DNA of 15,287 nt from Holosporales bacterium (lineage in GTDB: Bacteria; Pseudomonadota; Alphaproteobacteria; Paracaedibacterales; UBA11393). Below, piece after piece: positions 1 through 7,208 of this stretch; the first letter of the stretch is position 1; each line of letters begins with the position of its first letter. The notes under the pieces were generated by a model. The model made no database searches. It saw only the letters and a program-made list of their open reading frames with translations, and was not told the DNA's origin. The stretch covers positions 1 through 15,287 of the forward strand of contig DPKF01000052.1 in NCBI GenBank assembly GCA_003542655.1, written 5' to 3'. The position numbers and the translations under genes were made by a program.

Positions 1-740
1 GTCACATTGTCGTTATCATCATCTGCAAGATTATGCATAGCCAGAGCACCAATGGCTGCAGCACCACCAATGCCTGCAATAGCTGCGGATGGATCTTGAC
101 CAGGTGTCACTTTTTTGGCGCCGGCTGTACTATTTTCTATTACTTCTAGATTTAATGGACCTTCATCTAGTGCATTTTTTAGTTTATTTTTTATTGGTTT
201 GCCTTCAGCTTTTGCGCCCATTTTTGGCGCAACGCTACCACTAGCTATTTTTGAAGCTTTTTTGCTTTTGCCGATCTTTTGCCCCATGGTACGGCGTTGG
301 TAACCCTGACAGCCCTTTTCAGGATTTTCAATGTCTCCTCTAAAAGCGCGGTAGCATGTTGATTGATCCACATCAGCTTTACACGCTTCTTTTGAACAAG
401 CTTCTTCTTCTTTTACTTTAGAAAAATCTTTTGCTTTGAACCCTACCTGTTTTCCAAAATTATCAACCAGCATTTTATCGCCAGGATGTATTTCTTGTGC
501 ATACATAGACATGCTATGATCTTTTTTACTAATCTTTTTAGTGGCTTTTTTCTTACCAACAGCCTTTATAACGGGTTTTGTTTCACCTGTGGTTTTTTTG
601 CTGACGTTTTTTGTTTTTTTGACTTTGACTTTATCGACGGTTGTCTTTTTAGAAGTTGTTTGTGCAACTGCATCAACAGTTGTTGTATTTGCCACAAAGA
701 GCAATAAAAACAAAGTGAGGAAAATGCGATAACTTTTCAT
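1..740 (-). CDS. Exported lysine-rich protein of unknown function (3' end outside window)
   Basis: An open frame starts at the ATG at 740-738 and runs without a stop off the left edge, giving 246 visible residues. Residues 1-26 look like a Sec signal peptide: MKSYR, a hydrophobic core (about 6-17), then an AVA|Q cleavage site at 26/27. Residues 31-73 are extremely lysine- and threonine-rich (KKTT, KVKKTK, GKKKATKK). A middle domain (about 78-150) has four cysteines at 115, 120, 129 and 144, which could form two disulfides after export. Residues 219-234 form an Ala/Gly-rich hydrophobic stretch reminiscent of a glycine zipper, followed by an acidic DDDNDN run. I recognise no family. The export signal and cysteine pattern suggest a periplasmic or surface protein; the basic tract could bind polyanions such as LPS, peptidoglycan or nucleic acid (inference). 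The ribosome binding site is weak. A CtrA-like site lies 50 bases upstream. Confidence 0.75.
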   Translation of the reverse strand, partial: MKSYRIFLTLFLLLFVANTTTVDAVAQTTSKKTTVDKVKVKKTKNVSKKTTGETKPVIKAVGKKKATKKISKKDHSMSMYAQEIHPGDKMLVDNFGKQVGFKAKDFSKVKEEEACSKEACKADVDQSTCYRAFRGDIENPEKGCQGYQRRTMGQKIGKSKKASKIASGSVAPKMGAKAEGKPIKNKLKNALDEGPLNLEVIENSTAGAKKVTPGQDPSAAIAGIGGAAAIGALAMHNLADDDNDNV

Positions 741-789
741 AAAAACAACCAAAAATTTTAGTATTCTCTTTCAGGCTATCAAGCAAAAA

Positions 790-804
790 TTAAAAAAACG
801 TTAA
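790..804. promoter_or_regulatory. Candidate CtrA-binding site (TTAA-N7-TTAA)
   Basis: The sequence TTAAAAAAACGTTAA, followed by C, matches the established alphaproteobacterial CtrA consensus TTAA-N7-TTAA exactly. It lies in the divergent gap between the exported lysine-rich protein gene (start 740, -) and the small membrane protein gene (start 921, +), and ctrA itself is at 12446. In AT-rich DNA such matches arise by chance, so the support is its intergenic position rather than the motif alone. Confidence 0.45.
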
Positions 805-907
805 CATAGCAATTTACGGCAGGAAAAAATTTTATACGAATATTCATTTTTTTTCAAGTGATGTTTAACAAGCTATTTTTTGTTACCCTGTATGTATATT
901 GCATTAC

Positions 908-913
908 AAGGGG
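908..913 (+). promoter_or_regulatory. Strong Shine-Dalgarno deciding the start of the 63-aa gene
   Basis: AAGGGG at 908-913 sits seven bases before the ATG at 921. The same frame is open further upstream, with a GTG at 858 and an ATG at 861, but neither has a comparable ribosome binding site. This favours the 921 start. Confidence 0.65.
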
Positions 914-920
914 TAGGGGG

Positions 921-1112
921 ATGAAAGATAATTCAAAGTGGTTGTCGCATTTAATATTAAGAACCGAAAACAGACTTTCTAAAAAACAAACTCTGTGGTC
1001 TAAATTTATTGGATATACGTTAACGCAAGAAGTATTTTGGTTTACTGGAATGGTTCTTTCTATTGTGGGCATTGTATGGGCGCTTCGCACTATGGGGTTT
1101 TGGTTTTATTAA
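921..1112 (+). CDS. Small single-helix membrane protein, unknown function
   Basis: This 63-residue ORF starts at the ATG at 921, behind a strong AAGGGG ribosome binding site. The N-terminal half is polar and basic (NRLSKKQTLWSKF). Residues about 37-55 form one hydrophobic helix (VFWFTGMVLSIVGIVWAL), and the protein ends in an aromatic GFWFY tail. The positive-inside rule predicts a cytoplasmic N terminus. A 21-codon upstream extension from the GTG at 858 is possible and would add a second hydrophobic stretch, but its translation signals are poor. The antisense frame at 854-1090 lacks comparable support. The gene is convergent with uvrD, 32 bases away. I recognise no family; a role in the envelope or as a small modulator of a membrane complex is only inference. 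Confidence 0.6.
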   Translation: MKDNSKWLSHLILRTENRLSKKQTLWSKFIGYTLTQEVFWFTGMVLSIVGIVWALRTMGFWFY

Positions 1113-1131
1113 ACCTGGGTTTTTGTTAATG

Positions 1132-1151
1132 CGCTTATTAGACCTTAAGCG
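1132..1151. other. Short inverted repeat at the uvrD 3' end
   Basis: CGCTTA at 1132-1137 pairs with TAAGCG at 1146-1151 across an eight-base loop. It overlaps the uvrD stop codon and lies just after the convergent 63-aa gene. No T-run follows on either strand, so it is not a convincing intrinsic terminator. It could protect mRNA 3' ends, or be chance. Confidence 0.25.
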
Positions 1152-3304
1152 TGTTCAACAAAGCTTGAAATGATTTGCTTTATAGACCCTGTATCAAATT
1201 GAACTACCACATAGTCACCATCTTTGTCAGTGATGCTTCCATAACCAAAATTTTGATGGTAGACACGGTCACCAAGATCAAAGTCGTTTCCTATTGCTGC
1301 ATAGGAGGGTTCTATTTGTATGGGATCGTCACTCAAGTGAGATTTGTCTTTTTGTTCCACGCCGTTAGCGCTATAGATCGTAATGTTTTCTAGGGGCAGT
1401 TCTTTTAAAAAGCGGGAAGGGTGGCATTTATTCCATCCAGAATACATTTTCCGTTGCTTTGTATGCGTGATCACAGCCCGTTTTTTTGCACGTGATATGC
1501 CAACGTACCCAAGTCTACGTTCTTCCTCAAGGCCTTCTTGCCCGTTTTCATCAAGCGATTTTGAGTGTGGGAAAAGTTTTTCTTCCCAACCCGACAGGTA
1601 AACATAATCATATTCTAAGCCTTTTGCGGCGTGCAGGCTCATAATGGTCACTTGATCTTCTTGCTTTTTTTGGTTGTTTTCCATAACCAAACTAACATGT
1701 TCTAGAAAACCTTGTAGATAATCAAATTCTTCAATAGCGGATACAAGTTCTTTTAAGTTTTCTAAACGTCCTGGTGCTTCTGTAGATTGGTCGTTTGCCC
1801 ACATTGAAGCGTAGCCTGATTCATCCAGCATGAGTTTTACAACATCAACATGGGGTGTATTATTTTCAAGCAGGTTTCGCCAGCGTGCAATATTGCTAAA
1901 AAAAGTTAAAATGTTAAGTTTTACTTGCCCCTTTGCACTATTTTGTGCATAAAGAAAGGCAGCTTTTGGCACTGAAATATTGTCGAATCGTGAAATTTCA
2001 TGGATTTTTTGAATGGTGGAGCCACCAATGCCGCGTTTCGGTAAATTAATAATACGCTCAAAAGCCATACCATCATCTGGTTGTACGATGAGGCGTATAT
2101 AGGCTATGGCATCTCTAATTTCTTGGCGCTCATAAAAGCGAAAACCGCCAATAACTTTATAGGGGATTCCCATACGTAAGAAACGTTCTTCAAAACTACG
2201 TGTTTGAAAACCCGCACGTACTAAAATAGCCGTGTCTTGAAGTTTTATACCCTTGCGTGTTAAATCTTCAATCTCTGTACAGATAAAACGGGCTTCGTCA
2301 TCGCTATCCCAGGTGGCGCGAATAATAACTTTTTCACCATCTACTTGTTCAGTCCAAAGCGTTTTTGACAAACGTTCTTTGTTGTGTGAAATTAATTTAG
2401 CAGCCGTTTTAATAATATGAGACGTTGATCTATAATTTTGTTCTAATTTTACAACATATGTATTGGGAAAATCTTTTTCAAATTTTAAAATATTACCAAC
2501 TTCAGCACCACGCCAACCGTAAATAGATTGATCATCATCACCAACACAACAAAGATTTTTATGGTGCCCAGATAAAAGGCGCACCCACATATATTGGGCA
2601 ATGTTTGTATCTTGATATTCATCCACGTGGATATAACGAAATTGTCGCTGATATTGCTCAAGAATACTTGGATGTTTTTGAAATAGGGTAAGACAGTGAA
2701 GAAGCAGGTCGCCAAAATCAACAGCATTTAAAAGATGTAGGCGCTTTTGATATTGTTCATAGATGTTACTGATGATGCCTTGTTCCGATGTTGGCACTTG
2801 ATCGTATCGAATCGCACGATCTTTCCATCTAGATATGATGATGGATACCATTTTTGCTGGTGTTTTTTTCTCGTCAATATGGTTCAATTTTAAAAGCTGT
2901 TTTAAAAGCCGCACTTGATCATCGGGATCAAGAATAGAAAAATGAGGGTTTAAATCAACATCTTCAGCGTAGCGCCGGAGTATTTTTAAACCAAGGGAGT
3001 GAAACGTACCTAGCCAAAGGCCACCTTCCAAGCTTTGACCAAGTGCAAGATGAATACGTTCTTTCATCTCCAGGGCAGCTTTATTGGTAAAAGTAACGGC
3101 TAAAATTTCAAAGGGTCTTGCAAGACCTAGGTTCAAAATATGAACAACACGGGATGTTAAAACCCGTGTTTTACCAGTTCCTGCACCAGCAAGAACAAGA
3201 AGTGGCCCTTCTGTTTGTTCAACAGCTTCCCGTTGTGGGGCATTCAAACGTTCTAAATATTCAGGCACAATAAGTGCTGAACTACTTGATGAATGCTCCG
3301 TCAT
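1145..3304 (-). CDS. uvrD: UvrD/PcrA-type superfamily 1 DNA helicase II
   Basis: This 719-residue ATP-dependent 3'-5' DNA helicase would act in nucleotide-excision and mismatch repair and in clearing recombinase or stalled complexes from DNA. SF1A motifs appear in order: Q motif (LNAPQREAV, 20-28), Walker A GAGTGKT (40-46), motif Ia (TFTNKAA, 71-77), motif II DEYQDT (228-233), motif III QSIYGWRG (259-266) and motif IV QNYRS (289-293). Near the C terminus are motif V (MSLHAAKGLE) and motif VI (YVGISRAKK). The last 45 or so residues (DRVYHQNFGYGSI...VQFDTG) match the Tudor-like domain of UvrD/PcrA, which contacts RNA polymerase in studied relatives. Length is typical for PcrA. The gene follows rpmE by 26 bases on the same strand and has a poor ribosome binding site, so co-transcription with rpmE is plausible. 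UvrD versus PcrA naming is a matter of convention here. Confidence 0.95.
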   Translation of the reverse strand: MTEHSSSSSALIVPEYLERLNAPQREAVEQTEGPLLVLAGAGTGKTRVLTSRVVHILNLGLARPFEILAVTFTNKAALEMKERIHLALGQSLEGGLWLGTFHSLGLKILRRYAEDVDLNPHFSILDPDDQVRLLKQLLKLNHIDEKKTPAKMVSIIISRWKDRAIRYDQVPTSEQGIISNIYEQYQKRLHLLNAVDFGDLLLHCLTLFQKHPSILEQYQRQFRYIHVDEYQDTNIAQYMWVRLLSGHHKNLCCVGDDDQSIYGWRGAEVGNILKFEKDFPNTYVVKLEQNYRSTSHIIKTAAKLISHNKERLSKTLWTEQVDGEKVIIRATWDSDDEARFICTEIEDLTRKGIKLQDTAILVRAGFQTRSFEERFLRMGIPYKVIGGFRFYERQEIRDAIAYIRLIVQPDDGMAFERIINLPKRGIGGSTIQKIHEISRFDNISVPKAAFLYAQNSAKGQVKLNILTFFSNIARWRNLLENNTPHVDVVKLMLDESGYASMWANDQSTEAPGRLENLKELVSAIEEFDYLQGFLEHVSLVMENNQKKQEDQVTIMSLHAAKGLEYDYVYLSGWEEKLFPHSKSLDENGQEGLEEERRLGYVGISRAKKRAVITHTKQRKMYSGWNKCHPSRFLKELPLENITIYSANGVEQKDKSHLSDDPIQIEPSYAAIGNDFDLGDRVYHQNFGYGSITDKDGDYVVVQFDTGSIKQIISSFVEHA

Positions 3305-3330
3305 AGGGTTTGGACCACTTTTAAAATGTA

Positions 3331-3558
3331 TTATTTAGCGAAGCTAAAATCACCATAGCGTTTGTTAAATTTAGATACTTGTCCACCTGTGTCGATCATT
3401 TTATGACCGCCACCAGTCCACGCTGGGTGTGATTTTGAGTCGATGTCTAATTTCATTTCATCGCCTTCTTTACCCCAAGTGGAGCGTGTTGCAAACTTTG
3501 TTCCATCAGTCATCACAACATTAATTGTATGATATTCTGGGTGAATGCCTTTTTTCAT
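3331..3558 (-). CDS. rpmE: 50S ribosomal protein L31, zinc-independent
   Basis: This 75-residue protein starts MKKGIHPEYH and carries the L31 signatures TRSTWG, SHPAWTGG and DTGGQVSKFNKRY. L31 bridges the large subunit to the small-subunit head. The zinc-binding cysteines of the E. coli protein (16, 18, 37, 40) are all absent: there is no cysteine in the protein, and the corresponding stretches read VVMTDGT and IDSKSHP. This is the usual alphaproteobacterial cysteine-free form, which needs no zinc. The ATG is preceded by an AAGAAAG ribosome binding site. The gene lies 26 bases before uvrD on the same strand. Confidence 0.95.
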   Translation of the reverse strand: MKKGIHPEYHTINVVMTDGTKFATRSTWGKEGDEMKLDIDSKSHPAWTGGGHKMIDTGGQVSKFNKRYGDFSFAK

Positions 3559-3697
3559 AAAAAATCTTTCTTACTTAATGAATACTACTTATTATAGGGT
3601 ATGTTCTGTCAACTCTGCAAGAAAAAATACCGAACCTGTATATAAACTTTTATGTTTTTTGCTTTTCGGACAACCTTGCTTGATTTTTTAAGGCATG

Positions 3698-3713
3698 TAT
3701 ATGTTGTCATATA
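3698..3713. repeat. Perfect 6-bp inverted repeat with 4-base spacer
   Basis: TATATG-TTGT-CATATA lies in the 169-base gap between the rph stop and the rpmE start. No T-run follows on either strand, so it does not look like an intrinsic terminator. It might be an operator or a 3'-end hairpin of the rph transcript. In DNA this AT-rich, chance is a fair alternative. I see no gene in the rest of the gap (3559-3727). Confidence 0.25.
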
Positions 3714-3727
3714 GAAGGTAAAGCTTT

Positions 3728-4441
3728 TTATTTAAATAATATTTTTTGCTTTTCGATGAGTTCCTGAATACCTTTTTGAGATAAGCTTATCATTTTGGTT
3801 AATTCATCTGTTGTAAACGGCTCTGCTTCTGCACATGCTTGAATTTCAACAATTTTTCCAGATCCTGTCATAATAAAATTAGCATCTACTTGTGCCGTTG
3901 AATCTTCTTGATAATTTAAATCTAAGACCGGTGTGCCATTTACAATACCACACGATATAGCGGCTAAATAATCAGTTAAAGGCATTTCTTTAATTTTCTT
4001 ATTTTTAAGAAGCAGCATGCATGCTTGACGCAGTGCAACGTAACCACCCGTTATCGCAGCAGTTCTAGTGCCCCCATCTGCTTGCATCACATCACAATCT
4101 ATTCTTATTTGACGTTCACCAAGGGCTTTTAAATCAATAACAGACCTTAAACAACGACCAATCAATCGTTGTATTTCTTGGGTGCGTCCAGTTTGTTGTC
4201 CACGGGCAGCTTCCCGATCAATACGATCGTGCGTTGATCTTGGGAGCATTCCATATTCTGCCGTGACCCATCCTGTGCCCTTATTACGCAAAAAGGGTGG
4301 CACGCGTTCTTCTATCGTTGCTGTGCAAATAAGGTGTGTATCGCCGAATTTTACAAAGCAAGAACCTTCTGCATATTTGGCAAAACTTGGGCCTAAAAAT
4401 ACTGCTCTTAGCTCGTCATCCCGACGTTTATCAATACGCAT
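3728..4441 (-). CDS. rph: Ribonuclease PH
   Basis: RNase PH is a phosphorolytic 3'-5' exoribonuclease that trims the 3' ends of tRNA precursors and releases nucleoside diphosphates. It works as a hexamer. The 237 residues fit the family length of about 238. Key features are the N terminus MRIDKRRDDELR, the phosphate-site arginine in GRTQEIQRLIGR (R86), GGTRT (123-127), and the acidic active-site residues of the segment at 174-186 (D180 and D186). The start is placed at 4441, where MRID matches the family and AGGG stands about eight bases upstream. The frame is open to 4495, but those 18 extra residues are not conserved. The usual QGTAEG motif reads QACAEAEPF here, a mild deviation. It is divergent from hrcA, an arrangement common in alphaproteobacteria. 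Confidence 0.95.
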   Translation of the reverse strand: MRIDKRRDDELRAVFLGPSFAKYAEGSCFVKFGDTHLICTATIEERVPPFLRNKGTGWVTAEYGMLPRSTHDRIDREAARGQQTGRTQEIQRLIGRCLRSVIDLKALGERQIRIDCDVMQADGGTRTAAITGGYVALRQACMLLLKNKKIKEMPLTDYLAAISCGIVNGTPVLDLNYQEDSTAQVDANFIMTGSGKIVEIQACAEAEPFTTDELTKMISLSQKGIQELIEKQKILFK

Positions 4442-4500
4442 TTTAAAACCCTTCGTAACGTGGTAAAATATAGAAAATATTAAAATATAAGTCAAAGTCT
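4442..4500. promoter_or_regulatory. Divergent rph/hrcA promoter region
   Basis: These 59 very AT-rich bases separate the rph and hrcA start codons and must hold the rph ribosome binding site and probably both promoters, unless either lies inside the opposite gene. Several TATA-like hexamers are present (for example AAAATATAAG near 4483-4492), too many to pick one -10 element. No CIRCE repeat (TTAGCACTC-N9-GAGTGCTAA) is present, so HrcA autoregulation through CIRCE is not supported here. Confidence 0.45.
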
Positions 4501-5553
4501 ATGACAATTGGTGATTTGAATCAACGCTCAAATGAAATTTTTAAAAAAATAGTTGAATCTTATGTCGAAACTGGCGAACCAGTAGGCTCTAGAACTTTGT
4601 CTCAAACTTTGTCAAAAAACTTATCTCCTGCAACCATTCGCAATATAATGTCAGATCTTGAGGATGCCGGGTTGTTGTATTCTCCACATGTTTCCTCAGG
4701 CAGGCTACCAACAGATAAAGGCATGCAATATTTTGTAAATGGGTTACTTGAAGTTGGGGATTTATCACAAAATGAACAAGCCCGCATTAAAAGTATGATT
4801 CAGGATAAAAATCAAACTATTGAAGATGTATTAGAAAAAGCAACACAGGCTATCTCTGGCCTTTCAAATTGTGCTGGCATTGTGATGGCCCCAAAAACGG
4901 AATCAACACTCAGCCATATTGAATTTGTACATTTGGGGCAAGGCCGTGCTTTAGCCGTTATAATCAATCAAGAAGATGTTATTGAAAATCGTATTATACA
5001 AATACCGAACATTATTACGCCAACAACGCTTATGCAAGCTGGTCGCTATTTAAGTGAACGTGCATTTGGAAAAACCTTAGCAGAAATGATTGCAAATTTA
5101 AAAGTAGAATTATCAAAAGATAAATCGCACTTAGATGTATTAACAACAAAAGTTGTTGAGGCGGGGATTGCTGAATGGTCCAAAACTGGTAATGAAAAAG
5201 GTTCTCTCATTGTCAGAGGACAATCACATTTACTAGATTCTATTCAGCAAATGAATGAGCTAGAGCAAGTCCGTGAATTGTTTTCAATGCTTGATAAAAA
5301 AGAAGCGATGCAACAATTATTATCAGCAACGCTTAACGCTGACTGTGTACAAATTTTTATTGGCGCTGAAAATCAATTATTTTCTAAAGCTGGGTGTTCT
5401 CTTGTTGTGGCACCCTATCATAATAAAAAACAAAAAATTATTGGGGCCCTTGGTATAGTGGGTCCTACGCGTATGAACTATAGTCGCATTATCCCCATGC
5501 TTGATTACACAGCAAAACTTGTTGGGAAAATTTTAGATTCCGAAATTACATAA
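4501..5553 (+). CDS. hrcA: Heat-inducible transcription repressor HrcA
   Basis: HrcA is a dimeric repressor that binds CIRCE operators of groESL and dnaK-type chaperone genes and is kept active by GroEL. The 350 residues match the family length. Residues 1-85 form the winged helix-turn-helix: YVETGEPVGSRTL (21-33), the recognition helix LSPATIRNIMSDLEDAGLL (41-59), and the wing SSGRLPTDKGMQYFV (65-79). The remainder fits the GAF-like dimerisation and inserted domains, ending with the conserved segment around GALGIVGPTRMNYSRIIPMLDY. The ATG at 4501 has no strong ribosome binding site. In many alphaproteobacteria grpE follows hrcA; here the next gene is yqgE, convergent and 16 bases away, so hrcA stands alone. 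Confidence 0.95.
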   Translation: MTIGDLNQRSNEIFKKIVESYVETGEPVGSRTLSQTLSKNLSPATIRNIMSDLEDAGLLYSPHVSSGRLPTDKGMQYFVNGLLEVGDLSQNEQARIKSMIQDKNQTIEDVLEKATQAISGLSNCAGIVMAPKTESTLSHIEFVHLGQGRALAVIINQEDVIENRIIQIPNIITPTTLMQAGRYLSERAFGKTLAEMIANLKVELSKDKSHLDVLTTKVVEAGIAEWSKTGNEKGSLIVRGQSHLLDSIQQMNELEQVRELFSMLDKKEAMQQLLSATLNADCVQIFIGAENQLFSKAGCSLVVAPYHNKKQKIIGALGIVGPTRMNYSRIIPMLDYTAKLVGKILDSEIT

Positions 5554-5569
5554 CGACGATTTATTTTGT

Positions 5570-6163
5570 CTAAGCATGGCCACCAGCATAAGGTAGATTA
5601 CCATCATGTAATCCCATACTGTGCATACATTTTTTCCATTTTTCATCAGCGGGCGTATTAAAAATTAAATCTATTGAAGATTGGCTTAAAAGCCACTCGT
5701 TGTTTTGCATTTCCATTTCAAGCTGACCCGAACCCCATCCACTATACCCTAAACAAATATGAAACCGCTCCGGGCCTGCACCCCCTGCAATGGCCCGCAA
5801 AATATCAATTGTTGCGGTAACGCCAAAGGTTTCATTCACAATAACGGTATTAGCGCTTGTATAGTCTAGGGTGTGCAATACAAATCCACGCCCCATATCG
5901 ACGGGGCCACCAAAGTATAAAGGGGTATTGGGTGTATTGCTCGTGACAGCAATATCAAATTGTTTTAGCAGTTCAGGTAAAGAAACTGCCGGTAATGGTT
6001 TGTTTAATATAAGACCAATAGCACCATTTTTATCGTGTCCGCATACAAAAATTGACGCTTGCTCAAAGCGTGATTGTATAATTGTTGGCATAGCAACCAA
6101 TAGATATCCAGTTAGATATCCATCCACTATACCTGTAGTATGTGTCATTATATTTTTGATCAC
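5570..6163 (-). CDS. YqgE/AlgH family protein (UPF0301)
   Basis: This 197-residue cytosolic protein belongs to the widespread YqgE/AlgH family, whose biochemical function is not established. Visible family motifs are SRFEQASIFVCGHD (31-44), GAIGLILNKP (47-56), YFGGPVDMGRGFVLH (83-97) and LGYSGWGSGQLEME (138-151). The start is set at a GTG at 6163-6161, because an AGGA ribosome binding site (6173-6176) lies nine bases before it. The in-frame ATG at 6148 would give 192 residues but has no such site. It lies downstream of ctaE on the same strand after a 91-base gap, so it may have its own promoter. Confidence 0.9.
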   Translation of the reverse strand: MIKNIMTHTTGIVDGYLTGYLLVAMPTIIQSRFEQASIFVCGHDKNGAIGLILNKPLPAVSLPELLKQFDIAVTSNTPNTPLYFGGPVDMGRGFVLHTLDYTSANTVIVNETFGVTATIDILRAIAGGAGPERFHICLGYSGWGSGQLEMEMQNNEWLLSQSSIDLIFNTPADEKWKKCMHSMGLHDGNLPYAGGHA

Positions 6164-6254
6164 AATATAACATCCTGTTTTTTTGCTCTATATTTCTATA
6201 TTACCCATTAAAAGATTAAGATTTTATTACGAGGGTTAACTATTTAACTGTATT
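6164..6254. promoter_or_regulatory. ctaE-yqgE spacer
   Basis: This AT-rich 91-base gap holds the AGGA site of yqgE (6173-6176, -) and two near-repeats, TTAAAAGATTAA (6209-6220) and TTAACTATTTAA (6236-6247). The TTAA pairs are spaced by four bases rather than the seven of a CtrA site. No intrinsic terminator for ctaE is visible. Confidence 0.25.
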
Positions 6255-7082
6255 TTATCCCTGTCCTGCGCCCCACCAATAAATAGATATAAATAGAAAT
6301 AGCCATACAACATCAACAAAATGCCAGTACCAAGCCGTTGTTTCAAATCCAACATGGTGTGTTGCCGTTTGATCACCATTTTTAAAAGCGCGCGCTAAGC
6401 ATACGGCTAGCATAATAGTTCCAACTAAAACATGAGCACCATGCAAACCTGTTGCCATATAAAAAGTACTTGCATATATGCCATCAGTAAAAGCAAATGC
6501 GGCATGACTATATTCAATAATTTGCACGCATGTAAAGATTAACCCAAGTGCAACAGTTAATGCCAACCCCTTTTTAACATCCGATATTTTGTTTTGTAAT
6601 AGTTCATGATGGGCCCACGTGAGCGTTGTTCCAGATAATAATAACAACAAGGTGTTTAAATAGGGCAAGTCAAAGGGATCAAATGTTTTAATGCCTTTTG
6701 GTGGCCACACACCTGTAATAAAATTGTCATCAACCATAGAAATAGGATCAAGTGCTGCATTAAAGTATGACCAGAAAAAAGCAAAAAATAGCATAAATTC
6801 TGAAAAAATAAAAAGAGCCATACCAATTTTTAAACCCATTTGCACTTCTTGGGTATGTGTATTTTTTTCACGTGATTCTTTAACAACATCACTTAACCAG
6901 GCAGTAACTATGGCAATAAGTGCGATAATACCAACAATGAATAAAATATAATCCATATTATGCATAGCAAGAACAGAACCTATTCCTAAAAAAATTAGGG
7001 TAATAGCTATGCAAAATGGCCATGGGCTAGGGGGTACTAAGTGAAAAGGATGTTTTTTGTTGGCATTCATATATAACCGCAT
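6255..7082 (-). CDS. ctaE: Cytochrome c oxidase subunit III (aa3-type)
   Basis: This core membrane subunit of the aa3-type terminal oxidase stabilises the catalytic subunit and its proton uptake. The 275 residues contain the family's seven hydrophobic helices. Signatures include HPFHLVPPSPWPF (11-23), FIFSEFMLFFAFFWSYF (91-107) with the conserved membrane Glu (E95), HGLHGAHVLVGT-type segment TGLHGAHVLVGT (211-222), and HHVGFETTAWYWHFVDVVWLF near the C terminus, ending IYWWGAGQG. Two starts are possible: ATG at 7082, with a weak AAAG site, or ATG at 7070, closer to the family's N terminus. The gene stands alone, without ctaC, ctaD, ctaB or ctaG beside it. Its presence implies aerobic respiration with cytochrome c. 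Confidence 0.95.
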   Translation of the reverse strand: MRLYMNANKKHPFHLVPPSPWPFCIAITLIFLGIGSVLAMHNMDYILFIVGIIALIAIVTAWLSDVVKESREKNTHTQEVQMGLKIGMALFIFSEFMLFFAFFWSYFNAALDPISMVDDNFITGVWPPKGIKTFDPFDLPYLNTLLLLLSGTTLTWAHHELLQNKISDVKKGLALTVALGLIFTCVQIIEYSHAAFAFTDGIYASTFYMATGLHGAHVLVGTIMLAVCLARAFKNGDQTATHHVGFETTAWYWHFVDVVWLFLFISIYWWGAGQG

Positions 7083-7143
7083 TAATTCTTTGCATGTTAA
7101 TAGTTTAAGGTAGATACATTTTCATCACAAGCATAAGGCGTAT

Positions 7144-7180
7144 AAAAAAAGAGTAGACTCCTTAATGTAAGATCTACTCT
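7144..7180 (-). terminator. Intrinsic terminator of the gltX-PPIase transcript
   Basis: Read on the minus strand, AGAGTAGA (7180-7173) pairs perfectly with TCTACTCT (7157-7150) and is followed by a run of seven T (7150-7144, sharing the last stem base). A small inner stem (CTTA/TAAG with a three-base loop) caps the hairpin. It begins about 28 bases after the PPIase stop codon at 7209 and is the clearest Rho-independent terminator in the window. Confidence 0.85.
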
Positions 7181-7208
7181 GATACAAAAACTTTATTAAT
7201 TTAAAGTG

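Noticed and set aside
854..1090. 78-residue minus-strand frame opposite the small membrane protein
   Set aside because: It has no ribosome binding site and no coherent protein features, whereas the plus-strand frame has a strong AAGGGG site and a clear membrane helix.
1132..1151. Hairpin as an intrinsic terminator between the 63-aa gene and uvrD
   Set aside because: The stem is only six pairs and no T-run follows on either strand.
4182..4466. 94-residue plus-strand frame opposite rph
   Set aside because: It is an antisense shadow of RNase PH, which is conserved over its whole length.
5871..6170. 99-residue plus-strand frame opposite yqgE
   Set aside because: It is an antisense shadow of the YqgE family protein and has no recognisable domain.
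6209..6247. TTAA pairs before yqgE as CtrA sites
   Set aside because: The TTAA repeats are spaced by four bases, not the seven required by the CtrA consensus.
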